Assembly (NCBI GenBank): GCA_002753465.1
Contig: PEAF01000011.1
Span: forward strand, 1-46,069
DNA: 46,069 nt
Direction: 5' to 3'
Origin: Candidatus Omnitrophota bacterium
GTDB lineage: Bacteria > Omnitrophota > Gorgyraeia > Zapsychrales > Fredricksoniimonadaceae
The notes under the pieces were generated by a model. That model was given only the letters and a program-made list of their open reading frames with translations, had not been told where the DNA came from and ran no database searches. Both the position numbers and the translations under genes were made by a program. The stretch's first letter is position 1. Every line of letters starts with the position of its first letter. Below, piece after piece: positions 33,696 through 41,882 of the stretch.

Positions 33696-35405
33696 ATGCT
33701 GCTTTTCTTGTCCGTTTCACCTTCCTTTGCCGAGATCGAGTTCAGCGGCGGGGTGGTTATCTCCGGAAAACAGAAGTTCACACGGCCCGTGAACTGGATC
33801 CCTTCCGTGGCACAGGCACCTACTATTCTGGGATCAACATTAACAGAACTTACCATTACCTGGCCGGATACGGTCGGAGCCGTTTCCTATAAATTGACGC
33901 GGGCTACCAATGCCGGGATGTCGACGGGCGTCACGGATCTTGGCACGCGCGCCAGCGGTTATACCAACACCGGCCTTGCCCAGGGAACTACCTACTATTA
34001 TACGGTTACTGCTGTTAATGCGACGGGGCCTTCAACACCGTCAGCACCCGGTAGCGGTGCTACAGGCCAATTGCCGGCTGAGCCAGGTGCGCCGGTTATT
34101 AACGTTGTGGCGCTGGCAAGTTTGCAAGTGACATGGAATGCAGCAGCACGCGCTACGTCATATACAGTGATTCGTGCTACAGATTCAGGTATGACGCAAA
34201 ATGTGACGGTGTTTACGAATAAGACAAGTCCTTATGCGGATACTGGTCTAGCTAATGGAACTCCATTTTGGTATACCGTGACTGCAGTGAATGGGTATGG
34301 TAGTTCGACACCTTCGTTAACGGGGACCGCTAGCACAATGGGGGTTCCCGATGCGCCTACAGGGGTCACGGCCGTGGCAGGAAATGCTTCAGCCACGGTG
34401 ACGTTCGCCGCACCAAGTTCCAATGGCGGCGGTGCGATGGTGTATGCGGTAACAGGCGGCGGGACTGATACCAATGCCGGTACATCCAACTTGACACATG
34501 CGATCACGGGTTTGACGAACGGTACGCCGTATACCTTTACGGTCAAAGCCACTAATTCAGCTGGGCAGGGTGTGGGGGGCACATCTAATACGGTGACTCC
34601 GGCGGGCGTGCCTGGTGCCCCGACAAGTGTGACCGCAACAGCCGGCAACACGACAGCGAGCGTAACATTTGTTGCGCCGAGTTCTAACGGCGGCGGTGCG
34701 ATGGTGTATGCGGTAACAGGCGGCGGGACTGATACCAATGCCGGTGCATCCAACTTGACACATGCGATCACGGGTTTGACGAACGGTACGCCGTATATCT
34801 TTACGGTCAAAGCCACTAATTCAGCTGGGCAGGGTGCGGGCGGCACATCTAATACCGTAACGCCGATCGCAACTTCATCCATTACCTTTACGAACAATGC
34901 TGGCAGTGCTGCTGCGGTGACTTTTACTGGAGTTTGGAGCGGTACACTTACACCAGGCAGTTCGCAAGTGATCAATGCCTCATCATTTTCAGTCACAATC
35001 ATCGGCGGTGGTGGTAATTGCGGTGCTTCAACGAGCGCCTCTCCACCTTGTCCTGCGGCTACTGGGGGTGGTAGTGGTGGTGGTGCTTCTTATGTTGTTA
35101 TGGGGGCTGCTTATGCTGCCGCTGGTGGTGGCAGTGGTGGTAGTGGATATTGTGGCGGAGCCGGGAGCCTTGGTGGAACTTATGGTGTAGCGGGTGCCGG
35201 AGGTTTTGGAAGCAGTGGTGTTAGCGTGACCGGCACTGGGACCGTGGGCAATGCTTGTACGTGTTATAGCCCCGACGATCAAGATTATTGTGGAGGAGGA
35301 GGCCAGGATGGAGGGTATATTGCGGCGGACTTCATTTCTTTAACGTCGCCTGTTTCGATCAAGGTCGGGGTCGGGGGTGTAGTCGCCATTATAACAGCAC
35401 CCTGA
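33696..35405 (+). CDS. Secreted fibronectin type III repeat protein with glycine-rich C-terminus
   Basis: This 569-residue protein begins MLLFLSVSPSFAEIEF, a short signal-like segment lacking the usual basic n-region. It is followed by four FN3 domains: about 35-120, 125-215, 216-303 and 304-391, each with the TYYYTVTAVN / PYTFTVKATN strand. Domains 3 and 4 are nearly identical and come from a 264-base tandem duplication. From about 400 the sequence is rich in Gly/Ala/Ser with scattered Cys (GGGGNCGAS, GGSGYCGGAG), like glycine-rich surface or adhesin tails. It is probably exported and adhesive. Upstream in frame there is a TAA inside repeat copy 3, so the original start may be lost. The C-terminus may be shortened. 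Confidence 0.7.
   Translation: MLLFLSVSPSFAEIEFSGGVVISGKQKFTRPVNWIPSVAQAPTILGSTLTELTITWPDTVGAVSYKLTRATNAGMSTGVTDLGTRASGYTNTGLAQGTTYYYTVTAVNATGPSTPSAPGSGATGQLPAEPGAPVINVVALASLQVTWNAAARATSYTVIRATDSGMTQNVTVFTNKTSPYADTGLANGTPFWYTVTAVNGYGSSTPSLTGTASTMGVPDAPTGVTAVAGNASATVTFAAPSSNGGGAMVYAVTGGGTDTNAGTSNLTHAITGLTNGTPYTFTVKATNSAGQGVGGTSNTVTPAGVPGAPTSVTATAGNTTASVTFVAPSSNGGGAMVYAVTGGGTDTNAGASNLTHAITGLTNGTPYIFTVKATNSAGQGAGGTSNTVTPIATSSITFTNNAGSAAAVTFTGVWSGTLTPGSSQVINASSFSVTIIGGGGNCGASTSASPPCPAATGGGSGGGASYVVMGAAYAAAGGGSGGSGYCGGAGSLGGTYGVAGAGGFGSSGVSVTGTGTVGNACTCYSPDDQDYCGGGGQDGGYIAADFISLTSPVSIKVGVGGVVAIITAP
34348..34875 (+). repeat. 264-base tandem duplication encoding two FN3 domains
   Basis: The segment around 34424-34602 recurs almost unchanged at 34688-34866 (offset 264 bases, 88 codons). 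Long runs such as GCGGTAACAGGCGGCGGGAC and the following roughly 150 bases differ by only a few substitutions. The outer parts are less alike, consistent with a recent in-frame domain duplication or gene conversion. Confidence 0.9.
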
Positions 35406-35547
35406 TTTGATTTTGGTTCAAGTGCCGTTACTATCCCTAGTCATCTTCATTCTGATTGCCTGCAAGCTTTTATATAAGGAGCGCGCACGGCGCATCAGGT
35501 ATCCTCCATCTTGACAATCTCTTTTTTTCCGCTAAAGTAATGCCCTT
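35406..35547 (+). promoter_or_regulatory. Intergenic region with ileS promoter and very short leader
   Basis: TTGACA (35511-35516) is followed after 16 bases by TAAAGT (35533-35538), and ATG lies nine bases later without a Shine-Dalgarno. The predicted leader is only a few bases, so no T-box or other riboswitch fits downstream of this promoter. Nothing else is seen in the rest of the gap. Confidence 0.5.
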
Positions 35548-38352
35548 ATGGATTATCAAAAGACATTAAATCTTCCGAAAACTGACTTCTCGATGAAGGC
35601 TGGCCTTGCCCAGAAAGAGCCTGTGATGCTGGCTCAATGGCTCAAGGACGGGCTTTATGAGCAGATCCGCGCCAAGTCTGTCGGTAAGAAACCCTTTATT
35701 CTGCATGATGGCCCGCCGTATGCCAATGGCAATATCCATATCGGCCATGCCCTTAATAAGATCCTTAAAGATATCATTGTCAAAGTTAAGACCATGCAGG
35801 GGTATGACAGTTTATATATCCCCGGTTGGGATTGCCACGGGCTACCCATTGAGCATGCCCTTTTAAAAGATCTTAAAGCGAAAAAGTCTGATGTGCAGTG
35901 TTTGGATATCCGCAAGAAAGCGCATGATTATGCGATGAAATATGTCGGCATTCAGCGCGAGCAGTTCAAGCGCCTGGGCGTGATGGGCGAGTGGGATAAG
36001 CCGTATCTGACGTTGGCGCCTGACTATGAATTCTGGATCCTTAAAATGCTGGCGGCCTTGACGCGTAAGGGCTATGTGCATCGCAGTTTAAAGCCGGTCA
36101 ACTGGTGCTGTGATTGTGAGACCGCCTTGGCTGAAGCTGAAGTTGAACATGAGGACCATACATCACCGACAGTTTATGTTCGTTTCCCGGTGAATAACCC
36201 TGATGTCCTGGGCTTTCCCAAGGGTAAGAAAGTTTCACTACTCATTTGGACGACAACACCATGGACACTCCTGGCGAATGTCGCTGTGGCGCTCAGCCCT
36301 GTTTTTGATTATGTGTGCGCCGAGGTCGGCGATGAGATACTCATCCTTGAAAAGACACTTTCTGCTGCGGTGCTGGACAAAGTTCCGGGCAAGTGGAGCA
36401 TTGTCAAAGAAGTGAAGGGCGATGTGTTGACGGCATTGGTTTATACTCATCCATTCGCCAAGATCGATAACTGCCGTGTTGTCCCTGTGGATTATGTGAC
36501 CAAAGAAGACGGCACCGGCCTTGTGCATACAGCTCCGGGACATGGCCAGGAAGATTTTCAGACCGGCGTGCGCCATAAGCTTCCTATTTTAATGCCGGTC
36601 AATGACCGCGGCGTGTTCACGGCGGAAGGTGCGCCATTCGCCGGACAGCATGTTTTTAAAGCCAATGATCAGATCATTGCTGACCTTCAAGGCCGCGGCT
36701 TATTGTTCTTCACTGAAAAGATACAGCATTCCTATCCGCATTGCTGGCGCTGCAAGAAGCCTATTATCTTCCGTGCCACGTCCCAGTGGTTCATGAAGAT
36801 CGACCACAACGGCTTGCGTACCAAGCTCAAGGAAACGATCCAGAAGGATGTGCAATGGTTCCCGGCAGCGGGCGAGGAGCGCATCAAGGCCATGGTCGAG
36901 ACACGGCCCGACTGGTGCCTGTCGCGTCAGCGTTACTGGGGCGTTCCTATTCCCGCGGTCAAGTTCAAGGGCCGTGATGAGCAGTATCTTTATCCCGAGC
37001 TCATTGAGCATGTGGCTGCTTTGGTTAAAGAGCACGGGTCAAATGTCTGGTTCGAGAAAGATATCAAGGACCTTTTGCCGCCCGGTTTTAAATGCGCCGA
37101 CGGCAATATTGAGGATATGGAAAAGACCCATGATATTCTGGATGTCTGGTTTGATTCAGGCGTCAGCCATCAGGCTGTTTTCCATTCCATGATGAAACGC
37201 CCTTTGCCGGCCGACCTTTATCTTGAAGGGTCTGATCAGCACCGCGGCTGGTTCCAGTCATCGCTTATCCCATCGGTAGCGGTTGACGGTATTGCGCCCT
37301 ATCGTCAGGTGCTGACGCATGGCTTTGTGGTGGATGGGGATGGCCGCAAGATGTCCAAGTCATTGGGCAATGTGGTGACCCCGGATGATTTCATTAAGAA
37401 TAATGGCGCCGATATTTTACGTCTCTGGGTCGCGGCGTCGAACTACAGTGATGATATCCGCCTGTCCAAAGAGATCATGGACCGGCTGATCGATGCCTAT
37501 CGCAAGATCCGCAATACAGCGCGCTATTTGCTGGCCAATCTGGATGGGTTTGATCCGGCGGCGCATACGGTATCGCCTGATGAAATGCTGCCCATTGACC
37601 GCTGGGCCCTGAACCGTTTGGCAGGCCTTATCACGCGTGTGGATGCGGCTTACAGCGTCTATGATTTCTCCAAAGTGTATAAGGAGATCTATGTATTTTG
37701 CAACGAGGATCTCTCGAGCATATATCTTGACATCCTAAAAGACAGATTGTATACTTCCAGCGCTCTTTCTCTGAAAAGACGTTCGGCACAGACGGTATTA
37801 CACCATATTTCCGACGTGATCACGCGCATGCTGGCACCTATTATGTCGTTTACGGCCGATGAAATGTATGCGTTTCTGCCAGGCAATAAGGCTAAAACCA
37901 GTGTTCATTTGGCGGAATGGCCGAAGGTGGGCGATGGTTGGTCCGGGCAGCAATTTGAAGACTGTTATGCTGCTTTCCTGGAGTTAAGGCCGTTCATTTT
38001 AAAGGCACTTGAAACGCAGCGCGCCCAAGGTTTGATCGGGGCTTCACTGGAAGCTAAAGTTGTCATCAGGACGGCTTCAAAACGTGATGCGGCGGTCCTT
38101 AAAGGGTTGATCGATGAGTTGCCCATGCTCCTGATCGTTTCGCAGGTCGTGGTGGAAGAAGCGGCGGCGATCACAGTTGCCGTGAGCAGTGCCTTCCCGC
38201 AGACGGAGATCGTTGTTGAGAAGGCGGATGGGGCTAAATGCCCGCGTTGCTGGAATTACAAGCTGGATATCGGGACGGACCCTGACCATGTCGAAATTTG
38301 TGGTCGCTGTACCAGGGCCGTTAAGGGTTTAGATCAAAAGGATGTTACTTAA
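35548..38352 (+). CDS. ileS: Isoleucyl-tRNA synthetase
   Basis: This 934-residue class I enzyme has the HIGH motif in GPPYANGNIHIGHALNK and KMSKS in DGRKMSKSLGN. The editing domain includes IWTTTPWTLLANVAVAL and GTGLVHTAPGHGQEDF. The C-terminal zinc finger is intact (CPRCWNY ... CGRC), marking the bacterial type 1 enzyme. It charges tRNA-Ile and removes misactivated valine. It heads a same-strand run with the TraR/DksA-like gene, lspA, lgt and rluD; ileS-lspA adjacency is widely conserved in bacteria. Confidence 0.98.
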   Translation: MDYQKTLNLPKTDFSMKAGLAQKEPVMLAQWLKDGLYEQIRAKSVGKKPFILHDGPPYANGNIHIGHALNKILKDIIVKVKTMQGYDSLYIPGWDCHGLPIEHALLKDLKAKKSDVQCLDIRKKAHDYAMKYVGIQREQFKRLGVMGEWDKPYLTLAPDYEFWILKMLAALTRKGYVHRSLKPVNWCCDCETALAEAEVEHEDHTSPTVYVRFPVNNPDVLGFPKGKKVSLLIWTTTPWTLLANVAVALSPVFDYVCAEVGDEILILEKTLSAAVLDKVPGKWSIVKEVKGDVLTALVYTHPFAKIDNCRVVPVDYVTKEDGTGLVHTAPGHGQEDFQTGVRHKLPILMPVNDRGVFTAEGAPFAGQHVFKANDQIIADLQGRGLLFFTEKIQHSYPHCWRCKKPIIFRATSQWFMKIDHNGLRTKLKETIQKDVQWFPAAGEERIKAMVETRPDWCLSRQRYWGVPIPAVKFKGRDEQYLYPELIEHVAALVKEHGSNVWFEKDIKDLLPPGFKCADGNIEDMEKTHDILDVWFDSGVSHQAVFHSMMKRPLPADLYLEGSDQHRGWFQSSLIPSVAVDGIAPYRQVLTHGFVVDGDGRKMSKSLGNVVTPDDFIKNNGADILRLWVAASNYSDDIRLSKEIMDRLIDAYRKIRNTARYLLANLDGFDPAAHTVSPDEMLPIDRWALNRLAGLITRVDAAYSVYDFSKVYKEIYVFCNEDLSSIYLDILKDRLYTSSALSLKRRSAQTVLHHISDVITRMLAPIMSFTADEMYAFLPGNKAKTSVHLAEWPKVGDGWSGQQFEDCYAAFLELRPFILKALETQRAQGLIGASLEAKVVIRTASKRDAAVLKGLIDELPMLLIVSQVVVEEAAAITVAVSSAFPQTEIVVEKADGAKCPRCWNYKLDIGTDPDHVEICGRCTRAVKGLDQKDVT

Positions 38353-38366
38353 CCAAGGAATTCTTC

Positions 38367-38753
38367 ATGCCCGAGAAGATGGATGCAAAAAAGTTGGATT
38401 TCTACAAGAAGCTTCTGCTCAAGATCAAGGCGCAGATCCAGGGTGATATCCGCAGCATGAAGGATGAGGGCGAGGACGGTTGTTCGGATAAGGGTGATGT
38501 TTCCGGGCACGCGATGCATATGGCAGATGTGGCCACGGATATGTATGACCGTGAGTTCAATCTTTCTTTGGCGTCGAACGACCGTGAAGTTATCCAGAAG
38601 ATCGATGCGGCGCTTGAGCGCATTGAAAAAGGTACCTTCGGTGTTTGCGTTAAAAGCGGTAAAAAGATCCCAGAGGCGCGTCTTAAGGCGATCCCTTACG
38701 CAGAGTTCTGTCTTGAGATTCAGGAAGAAATGGACCGTAAAGGCGGCCGCTGA
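38367..38753 (+). CDS. TraR/DksA-family protein with incomplete zinc finger
   Basis: The 128-residue protein shows the DksA/TraR layout: an N-terminal coiled coil (DFYKKLLLKIKAQIQGDIRSM), the linker with DVATDMYDREFNLSLASNDREVIQKIDAALERIEKGTFGVC, and a C-terminal finger. In typical members the finger has two CxxC pairs. Here they read CVKSGKKI and FCLEIQ, so only one cysteine of each pair remains, as in zinc-free DksA2-type variants. Relatives bind the RNA polymerase secondary channel; a similar role is inferred. A small conserved gene between ileS and lspA is common. AAGGA lies before ATG. Confidence 0.88.
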   Translation: MPEKMDAKKLDFYKKLLLKIKAQIQGDIRSMKDEGEDGCSDKGDVSGHAMHMADVATDMYDREFNLSLASNDREVIQKIDAALERIEKGTFGVCVKSGKKIPEARLKAIPYAEFCLEIQEEMDRKGGR

Positions 38754-38764
38754 TCCTTGGGCCT

Positions 38765-39292
38765 ATGTTGCACGACATGCGGGAAAAGCAGATCTCTTAT
38801 TTTGATATCATTGTTTGTCTGGCTACGGTCATATCTGTCGTGATCGCAGACCGTCTGACCAAAATACTTTTTTCAAATATCCTTCAGTTAGGCGAATCCC
38901 TTCCTGTTATAAAAAAAGTTTTTCACTTCACGCTTGTTCATAATACGGGCATAGCGTTCGGCCTGTTCAAGGACAATGGTTTCGTCTTCCTTATTATTCC
39001 TCTCATCGCGGTCGTGCTTTTAGGGTATAATCTTTATTATTACCATAAGGTTGGGGAATTAGACGCTGTTTACATCCTGGGTTTCTCAATGATCCTGGGA
39101 GGCGCGATCGGGAACCTGACGGACCGTATCATGCTCGGGCATGTGATCGATTTCATCGATCTGCGCATTTGGCCGGTGTTCAATATTGCCGACAGCGCGA
39201 TCACCGTCGGTGCGTGTTTGGTCCTGTTCAAGTGTTTCTTTCCGAAGCCGGTTAAAAAACCTTTCGAGCCGCGTTTCAATTTGCCGGATTAA
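38765..39292 (+). CDS. lspA: Lipoprotein signal peptidase (signal peptidase II)
   Basis: The 175-residue inner-membrane aspartyl protease has four expected helices. Its signatures are ADRLTKILF in helix 1, FTLVHNTGIAFGLF, the catalytic Asp region GAIGNLTDRIMLGHVIDFIDL, and the second catalytic Asp in FNIADSAITVG. It removes signal peptides from diacylated prolipoproteins, such as the TlpA-like and TPR lipoproteins in this window. The gene follows the TraR/DksA-like gene by 11 bases and precedes lgt by 14, so substrate modification and cleavage enzymes are made together. Confidence 0.97.
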   Translation: MLHDMREKQISYFDIIVCLATVISVVIADRLTKILFSNILQLGESLPVIKKVFHFTLVHNTGIAFGLFKDNGFVFLIIPLIAVVLLGYNLYYYHKVGELDAVYILGFSMILGGAIGNLTDRIMLGHVIDFIDLRIWPVFNIADSAITVGACLVLFKCFFPKPVKKPFEPRFNLPD

Positions 39293-39306
39293 CTCTGGAA
39301 AAGTTT

Positions 39307-40050
39307 ATGTTCCCAGTCATTTGTTACATAGGTCCTTTTGCTATTTATTCCTATGGTTTGATGCTGGCTTTAGCGGTCATGGTCGCAAGCTTTCTGGCAT
39401 CGGATCAGGCGCGCCAGCAGGGATTGTCCAAGGATGATATTTATGACCTGGCATTCTGGGTCGTGTTGTGGGGCATTCTGGGTGCGCGGCTTTTTTACAT
39501 CCTTTTGAATACGGGCTATTTTCTTCAGAACCCGCTTGAGATCGTGATGCTTCAAAAAGGCGGGTTAGCGTGGCAGGGAAGCCTGGTGGCCGGCATTATT
39601 TCAGGCATTGTTTTCATCCGTCGTAGAAAAATGCCGCTGTTGATCGTTCTGGACATTGTGGCGCCGTTCATTGCACTTGGACATGCCATTGGCCGTATCG
39701 GGTGTTTGTTCAATGGGTGCTGTTACGGCAAGCCGTGGGCGTACGGTTTATATTTCCCGGTATGGAATGAAAGGCTTCATCCGACACAGATCTATATGGT
39801 CATCGGGGAGCTTGTGGCATTCTTTATTTTGCGTCGCCTTCAAACCAGTGCCGCCTGGGGCAGGCAGCCAGCCGGACGTTTGTTTATGTTTTATCTTATG
39901 CTTAGTTCGCTGGAGCGTTTCATTGTCGAGTTCTTTCGTGCCGACCATGACGTGTTGTGGGGCGGTTTAAGTATATTTCAGTATGTATGCGCTGGCATTA
40001 TTGCGGCGGCGATCATTGTGAATGTTAATCTTCAACGTAAGGCTGTATGA
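39307..40050 (+). CDS. lgt: Prolipoprotein diacylglyceryl transferase
   Basis: This 247-residue multi-helix membrane enzyme carries the Lgt pattern: IGPFAIYSYGLMLALAV, GLAWQGSLVAGIISGI, the conserved signature ALGHAIGRIGCLFNGCCYGKPW, LHPTQIYMV and the helix SSLERFIVEFFRADHD. It transfers diacylglycerol from phosphatidylglycerol onto the lipobox cysteine, the step before LspA cleavage. A TGGAA ribosome site precedes the ATG. The stop overlaps rluD by four bases (ATGA), indicating translational coupling. Confidence 0.96.
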   Translation: MFPVICYIGPFAIYSYGLMLALAVMVASFLASDQARQQGLSKDDIYDLAFWVVLWGILGARLFYILLNTGYFLQNPLEIVMLQKGGLAWQGSLVAGIISGIVFIRRRKMPLLIVLDIVAPFIALGHAIGRIGCLFNGCCYGKPWAYGLYFPVWNERLHPTQIYMVIGELVAFFILRRLQTSAAWGRQPAGRLFMFYLMLSSLERFIVEFFRADHDVLWGGLSIFQYVCAGIIAAAIIVNVNLQRKAV

Positions 40051-40949
40051 GCCATAAAATTCTATCCGTGAGTGAAGAGGATAATGACACGCGCGTCGAT
40101 GTGTATATCACACGTACGCTGGGTGAGACCGTGCCTTCGCGCATGTTCATCAAGCGCTTGATCGATGCGGGGAGGGTGTCTCTTAAAGGTAAGATCATCA
40201 AGGCGCAGTACAAGGTTCAGGCTGGTGATCAGATCGATATTGATATCGCCCCTGAAGATTATCCCGATGAGCGCATTAAGCCTGAAGCGATCCCTTTGGA
40301 TATTTTGTATGAGGATGATGAGATCATTGCTATCAATAAGCCCATTGCCATGACGGTACATCCGGCCTCCGGTAATTACGGCGGTACGCTGGTCAATGCT
40401 TTGGTGCATCATTTTGGAACGCTTTCTGACGTTAATGGGGTACGCCGGCCGGGCATCGTACACCGGCTTGACCGTGAGACATCCGGGGTCATTCTTGTCG
40501 CAAAGACCAATATGGCGCATGCGCGCTTAGCCAAACAATTTGAGACACATACGATCGAGAAGAAATATGTGGCGCTCGTTGAGGGCGAGGTGCAGTTTGA
40601 TGAAGGCGTTGTTGAAGCGTCGATCGGGCGCCATCCGAAATATCATGATATGCGCTGTATTGTCCCCAAGGGCGATGGCAAGGCGGCCGTGACGTATTAT
40701 ACCGTTATCAAGCGCTCTAAATCAGTGACCGCCGTGGCGCTTTTCCCCGAGACTGGCCGTACGCATCAGTTGAGGGTTCATATGAAGCATATCGGCCATC
40801 CGATCATGGGCGATGAAAATTATGGCAATAAGGGGATCTTCCCGCGTTTAGCGCTACATGCGCAGGCCATCTTTTTTGAGCATCCGCGCACAAAATCACC
40901 GTTGGAATTGTCTACGCCTTTGCCGGTTGAATTTCTGCCGTATCTTTAA
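40047..40949 (+). CDS. rluD: RluA/RluD-family ribosomal pseudouridine synthase
   Basis: The 300-residue protein has an N-terminal S4 RNA-binding domain (VDVYITRTLGETVPSRMFIKRLIDAGRVSLKG) and the pseudouridine synthase domain with catalytic aspartate in VHRLDRETSGVILVAK, KKYVALVEG, and ETGRTHQLRVHMKHIGHPIMGD. RluD-type enzymes modify helix 69 of 23S rRNA; other RluA-family members act elsewhere, so the precise target is provisional. It overlaps lgt by four bases and ends the ileS cluster. The next gene has its own promoter. Confidence 0.93.
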   Translation: MSHKILSVSEEDNDTRVDVYITRTLGETVPSRMFIKRLIDAGRVSLKGKIIKAQYKVQAGDQIDIDIAPEDYPDERIKPEAIPLDILYEDDEIIAINKPIAMTVHPASGNYGGTLVNALVHHFGTLSDVNGVRRPGIVHRLDRETSGVILVAKTNMAHARLAKQFETHTIEKKYVALVEGEVQFDEGVVEASIGRHPKYHDMRCIVPKGDGKAAVTYYTVIKRSKSVTAVALFPETGRTHQLRVHMKHIGHPIMGDENYGNKGIFPRLALHAQAIFFEHPRTKSPLELSTPLPVEFLPYL

Positions 40950-40981
40950 GTATGGCCATTCTGACAAATCTTTCTTAATGC

Positions 40982-41009
40982 TTTACTTCGTTCGATAAAT
41001 TTTTATAAT
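40982..41009 (+). promoter_or_regulatory. Promoter upstream of the membrane coiled-coil gene
   Basis: TTTACT (40982-40987) and a perfect TATAAT (41004-41009) are 16 bases apart. A GGAGG ribosome site follows before ATG 41031, making this a normal leadered start. Confidence 0.55.
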
Positions 41010-41030
41010 GGTATTTGGTCGGAGGATTTT

Positions 41031-41882
41031 ATGCAAAAAGGTGGTCGTACCATCCTTATATTTTTAATTTTGATCATCGTTATCCTGATCTCAGGGATTT
41101 CGATCAGCCTTTTTATGCTTCAGAAAGAAACCCTGACGCGCCAGCAATCAGAGCTGACAGTACAGGATCTGACGACGCGCAGCACCAAGCTTGACGCCGC
41201 CCTGAAAGAAGCCCGCAAACAGATCGAAACAATGGAAGCGAAGAATAAAGATGCTGAAGACCGCATCAATAGTCTGCTGGAGGAGATTGATCTCGAAAAG
41301 GGATTGAATGAGAAGATCAAGACAGACAATAAGAAAGTCCGTGAAGACCTTGAGGCGGAAATGCGCAGCAAGCAGGAGTTGCGTGAACAGTTGGCTAAAC
41401 AGATCGCTGATGTTTCCGCTCAGTTGAAAGATGCGAACAGCAAGGTCATTGACCATGAGAGTGTTGTCAGCGGCCTTCAGCAGAAGATCGTAGACCTTCA
41501 AAAAAGCAACACCGAGTTTGAGAAGAAACTTAAAGATTTGATGGCGTCCCCCACGGTCAACCAGATCCGTCAGGAGATCATTCCTCCACCCGAAAAAGCG
41601 ATGGAGGACAAGGTGAACCTGGACCGTATTGTGATCACGCCTGAAGGCGCCAAAGAAGGGCGCGTACTTAATATCGATCTCGAGACGGAATTCCTGATCT
41701 TTGACCTGGGCGGCAAGCACGGCATCAAGCAGGGCGATATCATGTCGATCTATCGCGGTAAAACGTATTTAGGTGATGTGCGCGTGACGCGCGTTCAGGA
41801 AGAAATGGCGGCGGCTGATTTTATTCCGCCGTTCTCCAGCCGCAAGGTCCGTAAGAACGACCAGGTTGTTCCCAAGAGATAA
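41031..41882 (+). CDS. Membrane-anchored coiled-coil protein of unknown function
   Basis: The 283-residue protein has an N-terminal membrane anchor (ILIFLILIIVILISGISISLFML), then about 140 residues of coiled coil (Glu/Lys/Asp/Leu-rich, for example RKQIETMEAKNKDAEDRINSLLEEI). The C-terminal roughly 80 residues form a small beta-rich domain with FDLGGKHGIKQGDIMSIYRGKTYLGDVRVTRV. The phrase 'G..HGIK.GD...IYRG...G...V' resembles beta-barrel repeats in MreC and related envelope proteins. It is one base-overlapped with aroA (TAATG). A periplasmic structural role near the mre genes is plausible but unproven. Confidence 0.75.
   Translation: MQKGGRTILIFLILIIVILISGISISLFMLQKETLTRQQSELTVQDLTTRSTKLDAALKEARKQIETMEAKNKDAEDRINSLLEEIDLEKGLNEKIKTDNKKVREDLEAEMRSKQELREQLAKQIADVSAQLKDANSKVIDHESVVSGLQQKIVDLQKSNTEFEKKLKDLMASPTVNQIRQEIIPPPEKAMEDKVNLDRIVITPEGAKEGRVLNIDLETEFLIFDLGGKHGIKQGDIMSIYRGKTYLGDVRVTRVQEEMAAADFIPPFSSRKVRKNDQVVPKR

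Noticed and set aside
33605-33892. 95-residue ORF across the mtnP end and FN3 start
   Set aside because: It reads through the repeat in a different frame from two better-supported genes.
34232-35002. 256-residue ORF on the - strand
   Set aside because: It is the mirror of the repetitive FN3 gene, contains the same 264-base repeat, and has no start signal. The + strand frame has clear FN3 domains.
35030-35200. Possible direct-repeat array from GGTGGT-rich sequence
   Set aside because: The repeats are irregular and codon-phased; they encode a glycine-rich protein tail, not CRISPR repeats with spacers.
35406-35547. T-box leader upstream of ileS
   Set aside because: No T-box consensus or specifier hairpin was found and the promoter lies too close to the start codon.
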